Shown here piece after piece: positions 29,103 through 36,179 of a DNA stretch of 36,179 bases; positions within the stretch are counted from its first letter, which is position 1; each line of letters opens with the position of its first letter. The stretch is from Chloroflexota bacterium (GTDB taxonomy: Bacteria > Chloroflexota > Anaerolineae > Promineifilales > Promineifilaceae): positions 1 through 36,179 of the forward strand of contig JAGVTM010000587.1 of NCBI GenBank assembly GCA_019136785.1, written 5' to 3'. Below the pieces are notes generated by a model. It did not search any database. It was not told the origin of the DNA and was given only the letters and a program-made list of their open reading frames with translations. The position numbers and the translations under genes were made by a program.

Positions 29103-30068
29103 TTACAGGAATTGTTGGAAGACCCGGCGAGCCAGTCGCAACAGAGGAGATTGCAGGGGCCCTGACAAGGAAAGAGCCCAAAAGAGCCAGCCTACACGGT
29201 GACCCAAAGCAATATACTGGCCTATCTGTGGACGCGCCTGCTGCCCCTGGCCAGCCGTCAATCGGGTGAGAATATCGTCGCGCAGGAGGTGGGATTGGCG
29301 TGCCGGCATTTCCGCCACCAACCAGGGAAACTGCGCCGCCATCATCTCCATCCCGCGCCACAACCCCTGATTCCGTTCCAATCGCTGTCGAGCGGACACA
29401 TTCTCCCCATGCAGCCGCCGATCCACCAGCGGCTCTGGCAAATGCGCCACGCCAAACCCCGCCGCCGCCAGCCGCACCCACAACCCCCAATCCTCTGCCC
29501 CAAAAGGCAATCCTGCAAAGCCCCCCACCTGGACAAATGCTTCCCGCCGCACCACTGCCGACACCAGCCGGATAGAGTTACGCAAAAATAACTGCCGCGT
29601 TAACGCCTCCCGATCCAGCGCGTCGTAGAGAATGCCGGCGCGAACCGCATTCTCCCGCCGCGCCGATCCCCCCATCTCCCGCCCGTCGTCATCAATATGC
29701 CGCACGTCTGTATGCGCCACCGCCGCTCCGGGCCTGGCTTGCAGGCAAGCCACCTGCCGCGCCAGCTTCTCTGGATGCCACACGTCATCCTGATCCAGAA
29801 AGGCAATCAGGTCGCCCACCCCGCCCGCCAGCGCCGCCATGCGCGCCCCCGGCGCCCGCCGCCCCACCTCCAACCGCAAAAAGCGAATGCGCTCATCTCG
29901 CTGTCCATACAACGCCTGCGCGTAAGCCAGCGTATCGTCCGGCGAGGCGTCGTCCACAATCGTCAGCCGCCAATGCAGGTACGTTTGCGCCAGTACCGAA
30001 TCCACTGCTGCCGGCAGCCATCGTTTCCCTTGATAAACCGGCAGCACAATATCAACTAGCAAACCCAT
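29103..30068 (-). CDS. Glycosyltransferase family 2
   Basis: This inverting GT-A enzyme has the N-terminal pattern VDIVLPVYQGKRWLPAAVDSVLAQTY, LTIVDDASPDDT and the FLDQDDVWHPEKL acceptor/DxD-like stretch near residue 90. At 321 residues it is normal for the family. ATG 30068 is used; a GTG at 30086 with the same frame is possible. Both lie within a 69-bp tandem repeat (30066-30234), so the 5' end is rearranged. Immediately upstream lies the MurJ-like gene. Confidence 0.9.
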   Translation of the reverse strand: MGLLVDIVLPVYQGKRWLPAAVDSVLAQTYLHWRLTIVDDASPDDTLAYAQALYGQRDERIRFLRLEVGRRAPGARMAALAGGVGDLIAFLDQDDVWHPEKLARQVACLQARPGAAVAHTDVRHIDDDGREMGGSARRENAVRAGILYDALDREALTRQLFLRNSIRLVSAVVRREAFVQVGGFAGLPFGAEDWGLWVRLAAAGFGVAHLPEPLVDRRLHGENVSARQRLERNQGLWRGMEMMAAQFPWLVAEMPARQSHLLRDDILTRLTAGQGQQARPQIGQYIALGHRVGWLFWALSLSGPLQSPLLRLARRVFQQFL

Positions 30069-30234
30069 TCCCCCAACCACGCACACGCCGCCACATTGCC
30101 TCCTACCTCATACCTCATACCTCATACCTCCTACCATTCCCCCAACCACGCACGCGCCGCCACATTGCCTCCTACCTCATACCTCATACCTCATACCTCC
30201 TACCATTCCCCCAACCACGCACGCGCCGCCACAC
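30066..30234. repeat. 69-bp tandem repeat, 2.45 copies
   Basis: Units start at 30066, 30135 and 30204 (last one partial to about 30234). Copies 1 and 2 differ at one base. Each full unit holds CCTCATA heptamers and an AGGAGG-like tract on the minus strand. Copy 1 contains the GT2 start codon, and the copy 2/3 junction contains the last codons and stop of the MurJ-like gene. No spacers exist, so it is not a CRISPR array. Confidence 0.9.
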
Positions 30235-31746
30235 CAGCGCCATTTCTGGGAACCGCAGCAGCGCGCTGCCGCCGCCATACACCAACACGCCCACCAGAAC
30301 CGTCGCCGCCAGCAGCAGCCAATCCTGCGTCACGCCCCACTGCTGCAAGAGCCATTGGCTGCCATAGGCGCAGCCTGCCATAAAAGCCGACAGCAGCGTA
30401 TAGCGAGCAAACGCTTTAGCCAGGCTGACCAATCCCAGCGGCCCCAACCGGTAGCGCAAATACAACAAATGCCAGGGCCAGGTGAAATTGAGCGAATCCG
30501 CCAGGGCAATACCCAGGTAACCAAAACGAGGCATGAACAGGCGCGCCAGCAGCAGCAGTCCGCCAATGTTCACCAGCGACAGAAATGCCAGGAACCACAC
30601 CGCCTTCAGCGAGTACAACGCCTTTGACGTCACCACACCCACCATGGAGTTCAACAGCAAACCGCTGGAAAATAGCAGCGCCAGCGACACCTGCGCCGTA
30701 TTCTCCGGCGAAAACGCCCCCCGCTGCAACAGCAGGCGCACCACCGGTTCCCGCGCCACGGCAATGCCAAACACCATGGGAATCACCACAAAAGCGTTCA
30801 GCCGCACCGCCAGCATCAGGCTGGCCTTAGCGCTGTCGCGGTCGCCCACAGAAATATCCCGCGCCATAGCGGGAAACAACACCGTCGCCACGCTGTTCAA
30901 CAGCAGTTGATCAATCGCCCGCACCATCTGGCTGCCATAAGACAGGTAAGCCACGCTGCCCACACCCAGCGGGGACGCCAGCGCCCGCTGCACCGCCGGG
31001 TTGAGACGGCGGAAGATGCTGGTGGAAAAAATGACGCCCCACAGCCCCACCAGGCGGCGGAAACGAGCATGACCAAACCCCAAACGCAGCCGCCAGTAGC
31101 GCAGCTTATCGCGCAGCCCAAACAGCACCCCCAGGCAAATAAACAGGTGGTTGAGAACCAGCGCCGCCGCCAACCCGTCAATCCCATATTGCCGCGCCAG
31201 CAGCCACAGCGCCAGCAGATAAACGCCGTTGCCAAAAGCCAGCCCCGCCGCCGCCGCGCGGAAGCGCCCCAACGCTTGCAGCAAACTGGCGCCAATCGTC
31301 CAGACGGCGTTAAACAAAATCATGGGCGTCAAAAGTTGGTTCAGGCGGGCGGCCATCGCCTGCGTGGGCGCGTCATACCCATACCCCACCAGCCGCATAA
31401 TGGCCGGCGAAAAGACGTACAGCGCCAGTGAAACCAACAGCAGCAGGGCAATCAGGTTGGTGGAAAGGTAACTCACCATCAACCAGGCTTCCTCTTCGCC
31501 GTACTGCTCTTTGGCGTCAATAAAAACGGGGATAAAGATCAGGTTCAGGCTGACCAGGAAAATGCTGACCAGCGTCGTGGGCACAACCAACGCTGTAAAA
31601 TAGGCGTCCACTGCCGCCCCTGCCCCAAACTGCGCCGCGATCACCGCCTGCGCCGCCAGTCCCACGGCCAGGTTCGTCAAAGACCCCAGACTCACCGCCA
31701 GGGCCGATTGCAGCTTACTCGGTTCCTTACTCTGTCCACTTTTCAC
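30184..31746 (-). CDS. MurJ/MviN-like lipid flippase
   Basis: The 520-residue integral membrane protein of the MOP superfamily flips lipid-linked glycan precursors such as lipid II or repeat units. It has about 14 helices and typical MurJ features: an N-terminal helix pair with AAQFGAGAAVDAYFTA (about 35-50), and blocks YGSQMVRAIDQLLLNSVATVLFPAMAR and REPVVRLLLQRGAFSPENTAQVSLAL. A Wzx-type role for the surface polymer of this cluster, not peptidoglycan, is possible. The annotated GTG start (31746) lies inside a 17-bp direct repeat (31735-31751 and 31756-31772) and has no ribosome-binding site, so the start is uncertain. The C-terminus RRYEV is encoded by the 69-bp repeat. Confidence 0.85.
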   Translation of the reverse strand: MKSGQSKEPSKLQSALAVSLGSLTNLAVGLAAQAVIAAQFGAGAAVDAYFTALVVPTTLVSIFLVSLNLIFIPVFIDAKEQYGEEEAWLMVSYLSTNLIALLLLVSLALYVFSPAIMRLVGYGYDAPTQAMAARLNQLLTPMILFNAVWTIGASLLQALGRFRAAAAGLAFGNGVYLLALWLLARQYGIDGLAAALVLNHLFICLGVLFGLRDKLRYWRLRLGFGHARFRRLVGLWGVIFSTSIFRRLNPAVQRALASPLGVGSVAYLSYGSQMVRAIDQLLLNSVATVLFPAMARDISVGDRDSAKASLMLAVRLNAFVVIPMVFGIAVAREPVVRLLLQRGAFSPENTAQVSLALLFSSGLLLNSMVGVVTSKALYSLKAVWFLAFLSLVNIGGLLLLARLFMPRFGYLGIALADSLNFTWPWHLLYLRYRLGPLGLVSLAKAFARYTLLSAFMAGCAYGSQWLLQQWGVTQDWLLLAATVLVGVLVYGGGSALLRFPEMALVWRRVRGWGNGRRYEV

Positions 31747-31772
31747 TGACCACTATCCACTTTTCACTGACC
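31735..31772. repeat. 17-bp direct repeat at the flippase start
   Basis: TCCACTTTTCACTGACC occurs at 31735-31751 and again at 31756-31772, 21 bp apart. The GTG start of the flippase lies in the first copy, so the true start may be downstream. Confidence 0.75.
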
Positions 31773-31814
31773 CAATTAACCATTCACAAATTCACCAATT
31801 CACCAATTAATTAT
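31772..31814. repeat. AT-rich 3'-flank repeat, copy 3 of 3
   Basis: Same module as 4971-5013 and 21130-21172. It lies 14 bp beyond the stop of the sulfotransferase gene (31829, minus). Confidence 0.75.
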
Positions 31815-31828
31815 TTCTCTCCCCACTT

Positions 31829-32683
31829 CTACCAGCCCGGATCATACCCCAGCCAATCCACCAACGCCTGGTTCGGCGCGGCAAAATAAGCCTCAAGCTG
31901 GCGGCGCAATGGCAGCGAAATCCCTTCATATGGGCCATGATAATTCCGTTTCTCGAAGCGCGGCGGCTGCCAGTTCGTATCTTGCACGCCTAGAAAAGCC
32001 AGACATTTCGCCAACGCCTGCCCTGGCTGCGCAAAAAAGGCTTCGCTGATAATAATCATCATTTGCGATCTGGCAAAATGTCGCTCCCACGTTCGCAGTT
32101 GCTGCACATACACCCCTCGGCTCAGGTAACTGAAATGCTGGTGCGCCGGGTCATACGTCCCCGCTGGCTGAAGCTCCCCTGGCGTCGTGCGCACGCGTTC
32201 AGCTTCCCGTGCGACAGCTTCAGCAAACGGCGCCGTTTCGTTCCCCAGACGCACTTCGTACAGATAGTGGGAGTAAGCCCGATCAATCGGGTTACGCAGC
32301 ATGACGATCAAGTGGGCTGCCGGCACGTCCGCCGCCAGTCGCGCCGCCGCGTGCGGGTGGAACAAATAGTAAGGCGTGGCTTCGCCGGTCAGGCAAGGCG
32401 AAAATAAACGGCGCACAGAGGCGCGGTAAAAAAAAGCGCGATACCAGGCGGGCCCGCGATCATAGTGGTTATCGAAGTAATGAATTTCTTTGCGCGCCGC
32501 GGGCGCGATTTCTGGGTGCTGCGTCAAATAATCATATAACGACGTCGTGCCGCAGCGCTGTCCCCCAATAATCACAAAATCGGGCCACGCCCCCACCCGC
32601 AGCGCCGCCGCCGTCCGCTGCGGCAGCAGCCCCGCCTGCGTTCGCAGGCCCGTCTGCGCCGGCAACCACGACCGCCTGCTCAT
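31829..32683 (-). CDS. Sulfotransferase (PAPS-dependent)
   Basis: The 284-residue protein transfers sulfate from PAPS to a carbohydrate or lipid. Loop GGQRCGTTSLY (40-50) binds the 5'-phosphosulfate and RNPIDRAYSHY (130-140) binds the 3'-phosphate. The EIHYFDNHYDRG and GEATPYYLFHP segments between them are as in heparan-type N-deacetylase/N-sulfotransferase-like enzymes. Start MSRRSWLP at 32683 overlaps the preceding sulfotransferase stop in ATGA. The longer start at 32728 would lie inside the neighbour. Confidence 0.9.
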   Translation of the reverse strand: MSRRSWLPAQTGLRTQAGLLPQRTAAALRVGAWPDFVIIGGQRCGTTSLYDYLTQHPEIAPAARKEIHYFDNHYDRGPAWYRAFFYRASVRRLFSPCLTGEATPYYLFHPHAAARLAADVPAAHLIVMLRNPIDRAYSHYLYEVRLGNETAPFAEAVAREAERVRTTPGELQPAGTYDPAHQHFSYLSRGVYVQQLRTWERHFARSQMMIIISEAFFAQPGQALAKCLAFLGVQDTNWQPPRFEKRNYHGPYEGISLPLRRQLEAYFAAPNQALVDWLGYDPGW

Positions 32684-33483
32684 AGCTGGTCGTACCCATA
32701 CTGTTGCAGCAAAGGATGGCGGCGACAACCCTCATAAAATTCCAGCAAATGGTCGTGCCGCCGGAAAGCAAACGCCCGCTGCGGATTCACCGCCGCCGCC
32801 GCCCGTTCGGCTGTCCCTGGCGCAAACGTCACGCCCAGGAACTGCTGCAACTCTGCCAGGTAATGCGCCGGTTGCTGCACCAGGTCTTCGTAACGCAGCG
32901 CATACACCTGCGCCGGCGGTACAGCCTGGGTTACTTGCCGGCTCATCGTCTCGTACTCCACCCACAACGAAAATGCCCCTTCCAGGCTGAGGCAGCGCGC
33001 CGAAAAGAGGGGGTTATGCAGCGGGTCGCGCCGGTTTTGCTCCCGTTTTTGCAGGCTGTGGGCTACGTCCAGGGGATGCCGGCACAACCGCACTACCCGC
33101 GCCTGTGGAAACAGTTCCCACCAGATGGGCAGCGTGAATACCGTGCGCGGGTCCTTCCAGCCCCATGTGCCTGCCGCCCGCCGCCAACCCCAAAACGACC
33201 GCGCCCGCCACGACGCCACCGCCCGCCGCAGCGCCGCCGCCGCCTCAATCCGCAAAGCGTCATCTTGCGCCAGGTACGTCACCCCCGCCGGCTGGTCCCA
33301 GGCGGCGTGCGCCAGCCGGAACAACCGCTCATTCAGCCCCAGGAAAAAGAGCGCCTCGTCATGCGAGTTGCGCCGCCAGCCCATAAACACGCCGCCCTCA
33401 TGCAGCAGGCGCGCCAGCAGGCTCGTGCCTGAGCGGTGCATACCGAGAAGGATAACGGGAGGAGAACAGTTAACAGAAAACAT
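32680..33483 (-). CDS. Second sulfotransferase
   Basis: The 267-residue protein has the 5'-phosphosulfate loop GMHRSGTSLL (14-23), and RLCRHPLDVAHSLQKRE as the 3'-phosphate region. The two sulfotransferases are only distantly similar to each other, so substrates may differ. ATG 33483 was chosen: MFSVNCSPPVILLGMHRSG begins the fold directly. The 22 extra upstream residues look like repeat DNA. Coupled by ATGA to the next gene. Three sulfotransferases in one cluster suggest multiple sulfation of the glycan. Confidence 0.9.
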   Translation of the reverse strand: MFSVNCSPPVILLGMHRSGTSLLARLLHEGGVFMGWRRNSHDEALFFLGLNERLFRLAHAAWDQPAGVTYLAQDDALRIEAAAALRRAVASWRARSFWGWRRAAGTWGWKDPRTVFTLPIWWELFPQARVVRLCRHPLDVAHSLQKREQNRRDPLHNPLFSARCLSLEGAFSLWVEYETMSRQVTQAVPPAQVYALRYEDLVQQPAHYLAELQQFLGVTFAPGTAERAAAAVNPQRAFAFRRHDHLLEFYEGCRRHPLLQQYGYDQL

Positions 33484-33672
33484 GAAACAGAAAACAGGTG
33501 CGTGGGTCGGGTATCCTTGCCCGACTTGCATAACCCTTCCCACCAACAAACTACCTTAAAATCTTCGCGCCCTTTGCGCCTTGGCGGTGAAAAGAAAGTA
33601 TCTTACCGCAAAGCGCGCTAAGAACGCGAAGGAAAACAAAGACGACCCTTTGCGTCCTGGCGGTGAAATCCT
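33484..33672. repeat. Intergenic block with two repeat families
   Basis: CGTGGGTCGGGTATCCTTGC at 33501-33520 resembles the 13023-13131 repeats. From about 33561 to 33667, CGCCCTTTGCGCCTTGGCGG, TACCGCAAAGCGCGC and CTTTGCGTCCTGGCGG form a CGCAAAG-type inverted repeat as at 10571 and 12677. No gene or clear promoter was seen. Confidence 0.6.
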
Positions 33673-34926
33673 TTACTCCGGTCGCCGCCGGAAACGCAGC
33701 CTTGCCCACCGGTCACTGGCCTGAGCCGCGTAGAGAAACAGCAGGGGAGTGAAGGGTAAGGTGTAGCGGGGCAAGGGGCGGCGCAGGAAGAGTCCAATCA
33801 GGGTGATGTAAAGGAGGCAAAGGGTGAGGAGGGCCATGCCGGCATCCCGCCGCGGCAGCAGCCGCACCATCTGGAAAGTCGCCAGTCCCACCAGCAGCGC
33901 GTGGAAGGCGATATAGCCTGCTCGCAGCAGTAAGTTCTCTGGCAGTGACTCCAACCCCACCGGATGCAGCCAGAACTCTACTAGCCGCCGCCCCAAAAAC
34001 GTCACGTACTGCCCCGGCTGCGCCAGCAAGAAAGCGGGGTCGCGCATATCCACCGCCCGTCCATAATACCGCAAATATTCGTAATGGCGCTGCTCCTCCG
34101 TCAGCGGCGCCTCATTGGTCTGCACCCATTCCTCAAACTCCGATGACAGATACCCCTCCCCCGTCCATTCGTAGCGCAAGGCGTCCGTCCGTTCCGTGAA
34201 AAAGAAAGCGTCAAACGTCAGCGCGTTACGCGCCAACCAGGGGGCCACAAACAGCAGCGCCGCGCCGCCAAAAAACAGCAAAAAGCGCCCCCCTTCCCGC
34301 CAGTTCAGCCGCCCCCACCAGAACAACAGAGGAAAAGCGAGCGGCAAAAGTACCAGCGTCTCCCGCGTCAACAGCGCCAGGGCAAAACCCGCCGCGCTCA
34401 GGACGGCATAGCGCGCCTGCGGCGCAGCCTGCCAGCGGGCAAAGCCATAGACAAACAGCAGGGCAAAAAAAGTGTACAGCGTCTCTGTCAGGTAGAAAGT
34501 GACGTACAACGCCAGCGGTGGATACACTGCCGCCAGCCCCGCCGCCCATACCCCCGCCCGCTCAGAAAAAAGCTGGCGACCAATGGCGTATACCAGCCAC
34601 ACCGTCGCCGCGCCCAACGCCGCCTGCGCCAGTCGCGCCGCCAGCAGGCTGCCGCCGCTCACGCCAAAAATAAGCGCCAGGAAGGCAGGATATGCCGGGG
34701 GGATGACGGCGTAGGGAATGCCGGCATTCTCCCCAAACACCCCCGTCTGCAGCCAGTTCCGCGCCACCCCAATATACTCTTCCGCATCCGCCCTCATGCC
34801 AAAGCTGTCCGGCACAGCCAGCGCCAGCCCCAGCCGCAGCCCCGCCGCCAGCAGCAGAATACCCGACAACATCCGCTCTTGCCTGCCGGCTTCTTTCCAC
34901 CTGCCCCACTGTGCCAGACCCATCAT
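33673..34926 (-). CDS. GT39/ArnT-like membrane glycosyltransferase
   Basis: The 417-residue polytopic protein resembles the PMT/ArnT group that transfers sugars from lipid-phosphate donors at the outer face of the membrane. Helices begin at about residue 20, and the first extracytoplasmic loop carries the Asp-rich FGMRADAEEYIGVARNW (D47, E49, E50), the expected catalytic Asp region. Many Trp/Leu-rich helices follow, with a soluble loop at about 235-310. Two ATGs, 34926 and 34923, are possible. It starts one base after the stop of the upstream UPF0104 gene, implying coupled expression. Substrate unknown; surface glycan or protein modification is plausible. Confidence 0.85.
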   Translation of the reverse strand: MMGLAQWGRWKEAGRQERMLSGILLLAAGLRLGLALAVPDSFGMRADAEEYIGVARNWLQTGVFGENAGIPYAVIPPAYPAFLALIFGVSGGSLLAARLAQAALGAATVWLVYAIGRQLFSERAGVWAAGLAAVYPPLALYVTFYLTETLYTFFALLFVYGFARWQAAPQARYAVLSAAGFALALLTRETLVLLPLAFPLLFWWGRLNWREGGRFLLFFGGAALLFVAPWLARNALTFDAFFFTERTDALRYEWTGEGYLSSEFEEWVQTNEAPLTEEQRHYEYLRYYGRAVDMRDPAFLLAQPGQYVTFLGRRLVEFWLHPVGLESLPENLLLRAGYIAFHALLVGLATFQMVRLLPRRDAGMALLTLCLLYITLIGLFLRRPLPRYTLPFTPLLFLYAAQASDRWARLRFRRRPE

Positions 34927-34927
34927 C

Positions 34928-35857
34928 CTACTCCATTCCCTCCCGCGCCAGATTGCGGCTCATGGTATAGCTGTATCCCGCGCCGATCACCATCACTACC
35001 AGGGTGGAAACCAGCCGCTCAAGACCGACAGCGACGACGCTGGCGGCAACGTCAAAACCCAACACAGCAGCCATAGCCCCCACAATCCCCTCGCGCACTC
35101 CCAGCCCGCCCGGCGCAATACTCACCAACCGGCTGAGAACGGTAGCCGCCGCAAACAGCAGACAGTCGGAAAAAGAAACAGGTTGCGACAACATGCCAAA
35201 AGCCAGCCAGAAACGCGCCGCAAACAGCGCCGTCAAGCCAATTTGCAGCCCCGTCAATTGCAACACCAGGAGCCAGTTTTGCCCCAGGATATGCCAGCCT
35301 TCCGCTAACTGCGCCGCCCGCCGCTGCCAACGGAGCGGAAGCCAGCCTGGTCGAACAGGCAGCCAGAGCGCCGCCAATGCCGTCGTCATCAAGGCGAAGC
35401 CAAGCCAGAGGATGGCCGGCGCTGCTGCGCCGCGCCACTGTGCATACGCCAGCACAGCCAGACCAAGCACGCCGTTGGCGGCTACAAAACAGATATACAG
35501 AGCAGCCGTGGCGCTGAGATAGCGGGAATAGGTAAGGCGATATCGCTGCTTTAGATAAACCCCTTTTGCTACCAGCCCGCCCGCAAATGGTAGTTGATTC
35601 GCCAGCGTATTCACCGCCGCCAGCCCTAGCCCTTCGTGTAATGTCACCGGAGTATCCAGGCCACGGTAAAAAACAGTATTGATCACGCCGTTAACAACCC
35701 AAAACAGTAGCGACAGGAGCAACAGCCAGCCAATCGTCAGGGCAGACAAATCCAAAAGTTGGCGGTAGCGGTCGGCATTGGCGCTCAGGTAGACGCCAAA
35801 AATGACGAGGGCAATTAGCAAAAACAGGTAGGGCCAGAACCGCTTCACCCTATGCAC
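34928..35857 (-). CDS. UPF0104/flippase-like membrane protein
   Basis: The 309-residue membrane protein of the lysylphosphatidylglycerol-synthase-like TM family has about eight helices, the GLGLAAVNTLANQLPFAGG segment near 80 and the conserved SIAPGGLGVREG motif near 245. Relatives help translocate lipid-linked sugars or phospholipids. Start is GTG at 35857 in an 8-bp overlap with the sulfotransferase stop. It belongs to the glycan cluster as a probable lipid-carrier handling protein. Confidence 0.85.
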   Translation of the reverse strand: MHRVKRFWPYLFLLIALVIFGVYLSANADRYRQLLDLSALTIGWLLLLSLLFWVVNGVINTVFYRGLDTPVTLHEGLGLAAVNTLANQLPFAGGLVAKGVYLKQRYRLTYSRYLSATAALYICFVAANGVLGLAVLAYAQWRGAAAPAILWLGFALMTTALAALWLPVRPGWLPLRWQRRAAQLAEGWHILGQNWLLVLQLTGLQIGLTALFAARFWLAFGMLSQPVSFSDCLLFAAATVLSRLVSIAPGGLGVREGIVGAMAAVLGFDVAASVVAVGLERLVSTLVVMVIGAGYSYTMSRNLAREGME

Positions 35858-36179
35858 GCCGCCTCTCCATCTCGTACCCTAATTCCGTCATAAGAGGCCC
35901 ACAAATTTGCTGAAACTGGGCTTGCTGCCCGGCGGCCCAATCTTCCCAGACTGGGAAAGACCCGGCGCCGGCATGAATAGGGCGCTCCAGCCAGCCGTCA
36001 AAAGATGCCGCCGGGTGCACCCCAGGCAGTTCGGACGTGAAAGCCACCAGTTCAGCCAGCGTATCGTAGCGGTCAGACGCCTGAAAAATCTGCTCGAAGC
36101 GAAACAGACGGGCGCACGGGTTAGCAGCCAGCGTACGCAGCGCATACGCATTCAGGCAGCGCCAGGCCCAGCAAACACG
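35850..36179 (-). CDS. Sulfotransferase-like protein, 5' end beyond right edge
   Basis: The frame is open from the right edge to the stop at 35850 (about 109 residues). Visible text is CWAWRCLNAYALRTLAANPC, RLFRFEQIFQ, ASDRYDTLAELVAFTSEL and FPVWEDWAAGQQAQFQQICG, which matches the C-terminal third of sulfotransferases (the RFEQIF segment and the terminal helix that contacts substrate). The N-terminal PAPS loop is outside the window. A third sulfotransferase in this cluster is therefore likely but cannot be confirmed here. It overlaps the UPF0104 gene by 8 bp. Confidence 0.6.
   Translation of the reverse strand, partial: RVCWAWRCLNAYALRTLAANPCARLFRFEQIFQASDRYDTLAELVAFTSELPGVHPAASFDGWLERPIHAGAGSFPVWEDWAAGQQAQFQQICGPLMTELGYEMERRRA

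Noticed and set aside
30066-30234. Possible CRISPR array
   Set aside because: The 69-bp units are directly joined without unique spacers.
36070-36110. Apparent frameshift in the right-edge gene
   Set aside because: The run at 36084-36088 is five A residues. With five, the frame is open from the edge to the stop and reads RFEQIFQ, so no frameshift is present.

Overview
This is a GC-rich bacterial chromosome segment. It is most consistent with a Chloroflexota (Anaerolineae-like) genome. That assignment is an inference from the gene set (CIRCE-controlled hrcA-grpE-dnaK-dnaJ-prmA, an S1 protein with a long acidic tail, S21 and IF-1), the heavy load of short palindromic intergenic repeats, and an octamer palindrome TGCCGGCA seen about 43 times. 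No rRNA, tRNA, CRISPR array or complete insertion sequence was found.

Layout. Positions 1-3034 (minus) hold most of a SNF2-family helicase that runs off the left edge. Positions 3363-4682 (plus) hold a small unknown protein followed by an overlapping pair, a coiled-coil protein and an HNH endonuclease; a 33-bp copy of part of the first gene lies just after the HNH gene. Positions 5005-9973 (minus) are a three-gene MacAB-type export operon: ATPase, double FtsX permease and HlyD-like adaptor. After a near-ideal promoter, a terminator and a possible small RNA or 40-residue ORF (10306-10556), plus-strand translation genes follow: rpsA, rpsU and infA. Positions 13128-18928 (minus) are the heat-shock operon hrcA-grpE-dnaK-dnaJ-prmA behind a perfect CIRCE and a sigma70-like promoter. 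Two tandem paralogous four-helix membrane proteins (18979-19824) and an unknown helical protein (20306-21019) come next.

From 21171 to the right edge the window looks accessory. It has a 1356-residue type IIG restriction-modification protein whose specificity half has very different base composition, then a surface-glycan cluster: GT4, GT2, MurJ-like flippase, three sulfotransferases, a GT39-like enzyme and a flippase-like UPF0104 protein. Inside the cluster, between the GT4 and GT2 genes (26.4-29.0 kb), sits an insert of stress or defence-type genes: a DUF4160/DUF2442 pair, a small caspase/CHAT-like protein, a HigB-HigA fusion antitoxin and an AT-rich methyltransferase.

How they work together. 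The glycan genes could build, decorate (sulfate, methylate) and flip a cell-surface polymer. The MacAB-like operon exports an unknown substrate. HrcA, acting at CIRCE, controls the chaperones. The most unusual items are the collapsed toxin-antitoxin fusion beside a CHAT-like mini-protein, the in-frame palindrome and mosaic composition of the restriction enzyme, the promoter-terminator unit at 10.3 kb, and the several families of dispersed palindromes, two of which sit directly before ribosome-binding sites.
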